A stretch of 17,290 nucleotides of DNA from Clostridia bacterium (lineage in GTDB: Bacteria > Bacillota > Clostridia > Oscillospirales > Acutalibacteraceae): the NCBI GenBank assembly GCA_900766945.1, contig CAAFXD010000118.1, positions 1 through 17,290 of the forward strand, in the 5' to 3' direction. Under the pieces are notes generated by a model. It saw nothing but the letters and a program-made list of their open reading frames with translations, ran no database searches and was not told the origin of the DNA. A program made the position numbers and the translations under genes. Below are positions 13,597 through 17,290 of this stretch, piece after piece (within the stretch, counting starts at the first letter, position 1; every line of letters starts with the position of its first letter).

Positions 13597-14727
13597 TCAC
13601 ACAACGTTTTCACAAAAATAATCGGTTACTTCTGCAACCGTGTCAAAAATATCATACCCCTTATTTTTTACACAATCCGCATATCGTGCACGTTCCAAAT
13701 TTCGTGTCAAAAGTGTTTGAATTTCCTTTGCCCAAGCGGCTGCGCTTTGTTCCAAAGACAAAAAAGAAACTATGTCTGTTATAGCGCACTCTTTCGGGAT
13801 TGTATCCGAAAGCAAGCACGGTACGCCGGCAGCCTGTGCTTCCACTACAGTTAAAGGTAAACCCTCATACAAAGAAGGCATACAGAACAAATCCATACCC
13901 TGTAGCAAATCAGCAAAATCAGAACGAAATCCCAAAAAACGAACCTTTTGGCTGATGCCGAGCGCCTTTGCTTTTTCTTCCATAGCGGTTTGCAACTCAC
14001 CCTCACCCGCCAACAGTAAAATGCAATCGGGCAAGTCGCGACAAACTTCGCAAAAAATTTCCAAAAGGAAAGTATGATTTTTCGCTTCGCAGAATCTCCC
14101 CGCATGACCGAGGACCGGCTGCGACGCAAAAATACCTAAACTTTCGCGAATAGCCGCACGTTTTTCGGCGTTAAAACGAAACTGCGAAGTATCCGTCCCA
14201 TTGCGCACGATATGAATGGGTTTGTCCGTGTTCTTAAACAACCATTTCCCTGCCGCCTGCGAACACGCAAAGCAAATATCCGTTGCACGCATAAGTTTTG
14301 GGTAATTGATTTTGTCCAAAACGGAATGAATCGGGCGCACAAGCGGATTGCTTTCAAAAGCCGTGCCGTGACTGTGGCAAATGATTTTTGCGTTCGTGTA
14401 TTTCTTCGCAAGTGTTACCGGCAAGCAGTTACTCGCCGAAGATAAATGATACCAAATAAAATCATACTCTTCTGCATGTGCTTTATAAAATTCTGTTAAT
14501 TCGGTGTAGTTTTTAATCGGATTCACACCGCGTCTTGTGATATGATACACCGGAATCCCGAACGACTGAATTTCTGACTCATACACGCATTTCGGGCAAA
14601 AAGTCAATAAAGAAAATTGAACCTTTTCCCGATCGGTATTGCGAAAAAAATGCATAAGAAGCGATTCAATACCGCCCTTTTGCGGAGACATACCGATAAC
14701 CAAAACACGGACCGAGTTGTTTTGCAT
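13597..14727 (-). CDS. GT-B glycosyltransferase (GT4/GT1-type)
   Basis: 376 residues. Two Rossmann-like domains: the N-terminal one (acceptor side) starts VRVLVIGMSPQKGGIESLL; the C-terminal one (nucleotide-sugar side) runs from LGHAGRFCEAKNH to the motif PSLYEGLPLTVVEAQAAG, whose two spaced Glu residues contact the donor sugar and ribose. This is the retaining GT4 pattern. Similar enzymes in capsule loci are annotated as EpsF-like, but I cannot fix the donor. Two nearby ATGs compete: 14733 is too close to AAAGGTG, so 14727 (7-base spacing) is preferred. It follows the previous gene closely and precedes the polymerase by 20 bases. Confidence 0.92.
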   Translation of the reverse strand: MQNNSVRVLVIGMSPQKGGIESLLMHFFRNTDREKVQFSLLTFCPKCVYESEIQSFGIPVYHITRRGVNPIKNYTELTEFYKAHAEEYDFIWYHLSSASNCLPVTLAKKYTNAKIICHSHGTAFESNPLVRPIHSVLDKINYPKLMRATDICFACSQAAGKWLFKNTDKPIHIVRNGTDTSQFRFNAEKRAAIRESLGIFASQPVLGHAGRFCEAKNHTFLLEIFCEVCRDLPDCILLLAGEGELQTAMEEKAKALGISQKVRFLGFRSDFADLLQGMDLFCMPSLYEGLPLTVVEAQAAGVPCLLSDTIPKECAITDIVSFLSLEQSAAAWAKEIQTLLTRNLERARYADCVKNKGYDIFDTVAEVTDYFCENVV

Positions 14728-14744
14728 AAGCATTCACCTTTAAC

Positions 14745-15809
14745 TTATTTCATTTTATCAAACAATGCCGGCATTGTGGTTTTTACGAAATATATGAACC
14801 GCGCAACTGCGCAACACATAAAACGGCATTTGTTCTTGAAGAAAATATTCAAAATTCCCTGTAACGAAGCACCCACCGACAAATAATCGCGAAGAGAAAG
14901 ATATAATTCACCGCTGAAAACAGTTTTAAGCCAAGCGATTCTCTGTTTTACGCACATGTGTGCCTGCGGATTGCAGTTTCGCTCCAATGCTGAAAATGTG
15001 TAACGAGAAAACAACTGCGCCAACATTGTTTTTGCTGAATCGTCATACTGTTCCCAACGCATTTGTTGTTCTTGCAACAGTCGTATTTTTTTCATATGCA
15101 ACGCATAATAGTCCGGCACAAATTTGGCTGTTCTGCTGTGCGTATCCAAAACACGGCGATAGCGATAATACGGCTTATCTAACACAACCAAACTGCTTAT
15201 GTTTTGAAAATATGCTACATTGAAGAATAAGTCCTCTAAAAGTGCCGCTTCTTCGTAACGAAGTTGGATTTCCCGCAAATACGATAATTTGTAAAACTTA
15301 TTACAAGCATAACCGTATAAAGTACTTTTTTCCAAATCCAAAATATACGCGCGCAGATCAGCGGCGTTTTGGAAAGAATGCGAATCGGTTACAACCGGTT
15401 TTTCAGAAAGAAGAACACCGTTTGAATCATACAAATCCTCTTGCATTCCGAAAACAACAACCTGCGCGGCATTTTCTTGTAAAGCCGAATACACATCAGC
15501 CAGCAACGTTTCCGCAACCGTATCATCAGAGTCCATAAACATCAAATACTCCCCTGAGGCGGCATCTGCACCGATATTTCGTGCATTGCTCACGCCCCCG
15601 TTCGTCGGAAGCATCATCAAATGAACACGCGCATCTTTGTTCGCAAGCGCTTCACACAGTTGCGCGGAAGAATCCGTTGAGCAATCGTCAATCAGCAAAA
15701 GTTCGAAATTCTCATATGTCTGATTTAAAACACTTTGCACTGCTTGCGTCAAATATTTCTCAACATTATACACCGGCATTACTATGCTAAAAAATGGATT
15801 TTCCTGCAT
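14745..15809 (-). CDS. Family 2 glycosyltransferase
   Basis: 354 residues, GT-A fold. Motifs: FSIVMPVYNVEKYL (7-20), LIDDCSTDSS (39-48), NGGVSNARN (70-78), and the metal-binding D93-S-D95-D96. A segment EEAALLEDLFFNVAYF is in the place of the catalytic-base region. Its N-terminal third is close in sequence to the neighbouring GT2 at 11144-12142, which suggests old duplication within the locus. The ribosome site GAGG is 6-7 bases before the ATG, directly after the TAA of the upstream gene (15824-15822). The C terminus, beyond about residue 320, is hydrophobic and basic and may associate with the membrane. Donor and acceptor are not predictable. Confidence 0.93.
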   Translation of the reverse strand: MQENPFFSIVMPVYNVEKYLTQAVQSVLNQTYENFELLLIDDCSTDSSAQLCEALANKDARVHLMMLPTNGGVSNARNIGADAASGEYLMFMDSDDTVAETLLADVYSALQENAAQVVVFGMQEDLYDSNGVLLSEKPVVTDSHSFQNAADLRAYILDLEKSTLYGYACNKFYKLSYLREIQLRYEEAALLEDLFFNVAYFQNISSLVVLDKPYYRYRRVLDTHSRTAKFVPDYYALHMKKIRLLQEQQMRWEQYDDSAKTMLAQLFSRYTFSALERNCNPQAHMCVKQRIAWLKTVFSGELYLSLRDYLSVGASLQGILNIFFKNKCRFMCCAVARFIYFVKTTMPALFDKMK

Positions 15810-15821
15810 ATTTTACCTCAA

Positions 15822-16880
15822 TTACCGTTTTGCCTTTAACGAGGCAAACAATTTCACATTGCCGGATTTTACTTTGGAAATCACGCGCCCCTCTAAATAA
15901 GTCAAAGCGGCACTTTGCATTTTAATCGGCACCAGCATCAATTTCATATAGGATGACTGCGCGCGCATAACCGGCAACAACGCCTTCACCTTTTCGTTAG
16001 AAATTATTTTGCGAATTTCGGCCTTTTTCTCTTTCGCGGACAAGGTACAACTTTTATTCGTCACATTCTCCACACAACCGATGACGCGTTCAATATAGCG
16101 CCGCGCCAAGAACTCACGGCTGTTTTCGTCATCGACGCCCCAATGCTGATATAAATCGACCATCCAGTCGTGCTCTTCTTCACGCTTTTCATACATATCG
16201 CTTCTGTATTTTGTCGTTTCGGACTCGGCACGCTTACGAATAAAGTGATAGTATTTCCCGGGAATGACTACCACGCGCTCCACATCACGCAATACACTTA
16301 AATTGAAAGGAAAATCATCCCAAAATGTATTCGGGAAATACAGTTTATGGTCGCGGATATAGTCCCCGGAATACAGTTTATTCCACGGCGTATACAGAAG
16401 GTTTTGGTCAAACAGGCGATATGCATCCTCTCGAAATTCCCGTTGGGAGGCATAAACCTTACCGTCTACGCCCTGCTCCTGCGTATATTTTTCCGTATCG
16501 GAATAATAGGTATCAATATAATACCCGGAAACCACCAACTGCGCACGGTATTCCTCCGCCGCCGCGACCATATCGGCAAGCATGGTCGGCTCGGCAATAT
16601 CATCGGAATCCATAAAATAAAAATATTTACCGTTTGCTTGGTCAATCGCAACATTGCGTGCGCTCGGCGCGCCGCCGTTTTCTTTGTGAATTACATGAAT
16701 ACGGCTGTCCTTCGCGGCATAGTCGTCACAAATTTCACCGCTTCTGTCTTTCGTGCCGTCATCCACAGCAAACATTTCCCAATCGGTAAAGGTTTGATTT
16801 TGTATACTCTCAATCGCGGCGCCGACATAGTCCTCGACCCCGTACACAGGCATAATCACACTGACAGTTACAGGTTTCAA
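15822..16880 (-). CDS. Family 2 glycosyltransferase (TTG start)
   Basis: 352 residues, GT-A fold. Motifs: VSVIMPVYGVEDYV (6-19), AVDDGTKDRS (38-47), NGGAPSARN (68-76), and the metal-binding D91-S-D93-D94. FWDDFPFNL lies in the catalytic-base region. The frame is open up to an ATG at 16922, but that gives an extra MRQFWKHNKKGVSV with no family match, whereas AAAGGAG (16889-16895) stands 8 bases before a TTG at 16880 that leads straight into the conserved strand. I therefore chose TTG. It is the first gene after the promoter at 16948-16976 and next to glf, so it could use UDP-galactofuranose, but the sequence does not prove that. Confidence 0.92.
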   Translation of the reverse strand: MKPVTVSVIMPVYGVEDYVGAAIESIQNQTFTDWEMFAVDDGTKDRSGEICDDYAAKDSRIHVIHKENGGAPSARNVAIDQANGKYFYFMDSDDIAEPTMLADMVAAAEEYRAQLVVSGYYIDTYYSDTEKYTQEQGVDGKVYASQREFREDAYRLFDQNLLYTPWNKLYSGDYIRDHKLYFPNTFWDDFPFNLSVLRDVERVVVIPGKYYHFIRKRAESETTKYRSDMYEKREEEHDWMVDLYQHWGVDDENSREFLARRYIERVIGCVENVTNKSCTLSAKEKKAEIRKIISNEKVKALLPVMRAQSSYMKLMLVPIKMQSAALTYLEGRVISKVKSGNVKLFASLKAKR

Positions 16881-16888
16881 AACAGACA

Positions 16889-16895
16889 CTCCTTT
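16889..16895 (-). promoter_or_regulatory. Ribosome site that decides a TTG start
   Basis: AAAGGAG (read leftward 16895-16889) with an 8-base gap to TTG at 16880-16878. The upstream ATG at 16922 has no comparable site, so the non-ATG start is preferred. Confidence 0.75.
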
Positions 16896-16947
16896 TTTGT
16901 TGTGTTTCCAAAACTGCCGCAAAACCTTTTCACAGCAAAATCAAGTT

Positions 16948-16976
16948 ATTATAGCATTATACGACCGGATTTTCAA
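16948..16976 (-). promoter_or_regulatory. Promoter of the glycosyltransferase operon, downstream of glf
   Basis: Read leftward: -35 TTGAAA (16976-16971), a 17-base spacer, and a perfect -10 TATAAT (16953-16948). It lies in the gap between glf and the first glycosyltransferase. I see no terminator after glf, so the following genes may be read both from this promoter and through from glf. Confidence 0.8.
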
Positions 16977-16986
16977 CCCCTCGATT

Positions 16987-17290
16987 TTACAGAACGCGGT
17001 CACAAAGCGCAAGCGCCGCTTCCACGCATTTATCCATGTCATAGTACTTATACTGTGCCAATCTGCCGCCGAACAAAACCTTGGTTTCGTTTGCCGCCAA
17101 ATCCGCATATTTTTGATATAACGCTGTGTTTTGCGCATCGTTGATCGGATAATACGGCTCCATACCCGCAACCCAATCCGCAGGATATTCTTTGGTAATT
17201 ACGGTTTTTTCCTGCGTTCCGAAGGCAAAATGCTTATGCTCAATTACACGCGTATACGGTATTTCGCGCTCGGTGTAATTCACAACGGCA
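16987..17290 (-). CDS. glf: UDP-galactopyranose mutase, C-terminal part (cut by window edge)
   Basis: The last 100 or so residues of Glf, which normally has about 370-390. The flavoenzyme interconverts UDP-galactopyranose and UDP-galactofuranose, the donor for galactofuranose in surface polysaccharides. The first codons in the window read AVVNYTEREIPYTR, followed by EHKHF, TKEYP, EPYYPIND and FGGRLAQYKYYDMD, all strongly conserved in Glf; the two arginine-containing stretches (YTR and GGRL) lie in the substrate and flavin region. The frame stays open to the window edge, so the protein continues beyond 17290. The stop is TAA at 16989-16987. It is the visible start of the polysaccharide locus. 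Confidence 0.93.
   Translation of the reverse strand, partial: AVVNYTEREIPYTRVIEHKHFAFGTQEKTVITKEYPADWVAGMEPYYPINDAQNTALYQKYADLAANETKVLFGGRLAQYKYYDMDKCVEAALALCDRVL

Overview
The window reads as chromosomal DNA of a Gram-positive anaerobe of the class Clostridia (Bacillota), most likely an Oscillospiraceae/Ruminococcaceae-type gut or rumen bacterium. This is inferred from strong AGGAGG-type ribosome sites, a CsoR-type copper repressor, a secreted BspA-like leucine-rich-repeat protein ending in dockerin-like calcium loops, and moderate GC. I see no transposase, integrase, phage gene or CRISPR array, and no gene-free stretch longer than about 160 bases.

Layout. (1) 1-31 is the first codons of an unidentified leftward gene. 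(2) 177-261 (-) is a tRNA-Leu(UAG) with its own promoter and terminator. (3) 347-3304 (+) is a copper operon: a promoter overlaid by two CsoR-type palindromes, csoR, then copA. The copA frame runs without a stop into a complete CopZ-like chaperone domain that also has its own strong ribosome site and ATG. (4) 3307-4846 (-) is a secreted LRR/dockerin protein whose last dockerin repeat is broken by a shift at a six-base homopolymer. (5) 4926-7472 (-) is a zinc/cadmium/lead efflux operon: an ArsR/SmtB-type repressor, a free-standing metal-binding (HMA) protein and a P1B-2 ATPase that lacks its own HMA domain. Its promoter carries two palindromes built from one octamer. (6) 7484-17290 (-) is a surface-polysaccharide locus: the 3' end of glf (UDP-galactopyranose mutase), a promoter, two family-2 glycosyltransferases, a GT-B glycosyltransferase, a Wzy/O-antigen-ligase-like membrane protein, two more family-2 glycosyltransferases, and finally a cytoplasmic GH2 beta-mannosidase followed by a terminator.

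How the parts fit. The two metal operons are each a self-contained sensor, carrier and pump, with opposite solutions for the carrier: fused to the pump (with possible internal initiation) in the copper case, split from it in the zinc/cadmium case. The polysaccharide genes are spaced 11-21 bases apart, so they probably form one transcript making and polymerising a heteropolysaccharide that may contain galactofuranose; no flippase or priming transferase lies in the window. A beta-mannosidase without a signal peptide as the last gene of such an operon is unexpected.

The points most worth checking are the in-frame copA-copZ arrangement, the homopolymer frameshift in the dockerin gene, and the beta-mannosidase in the glycosyltransferase operon. 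I did not find a multi-gene system that I could call wholly new.
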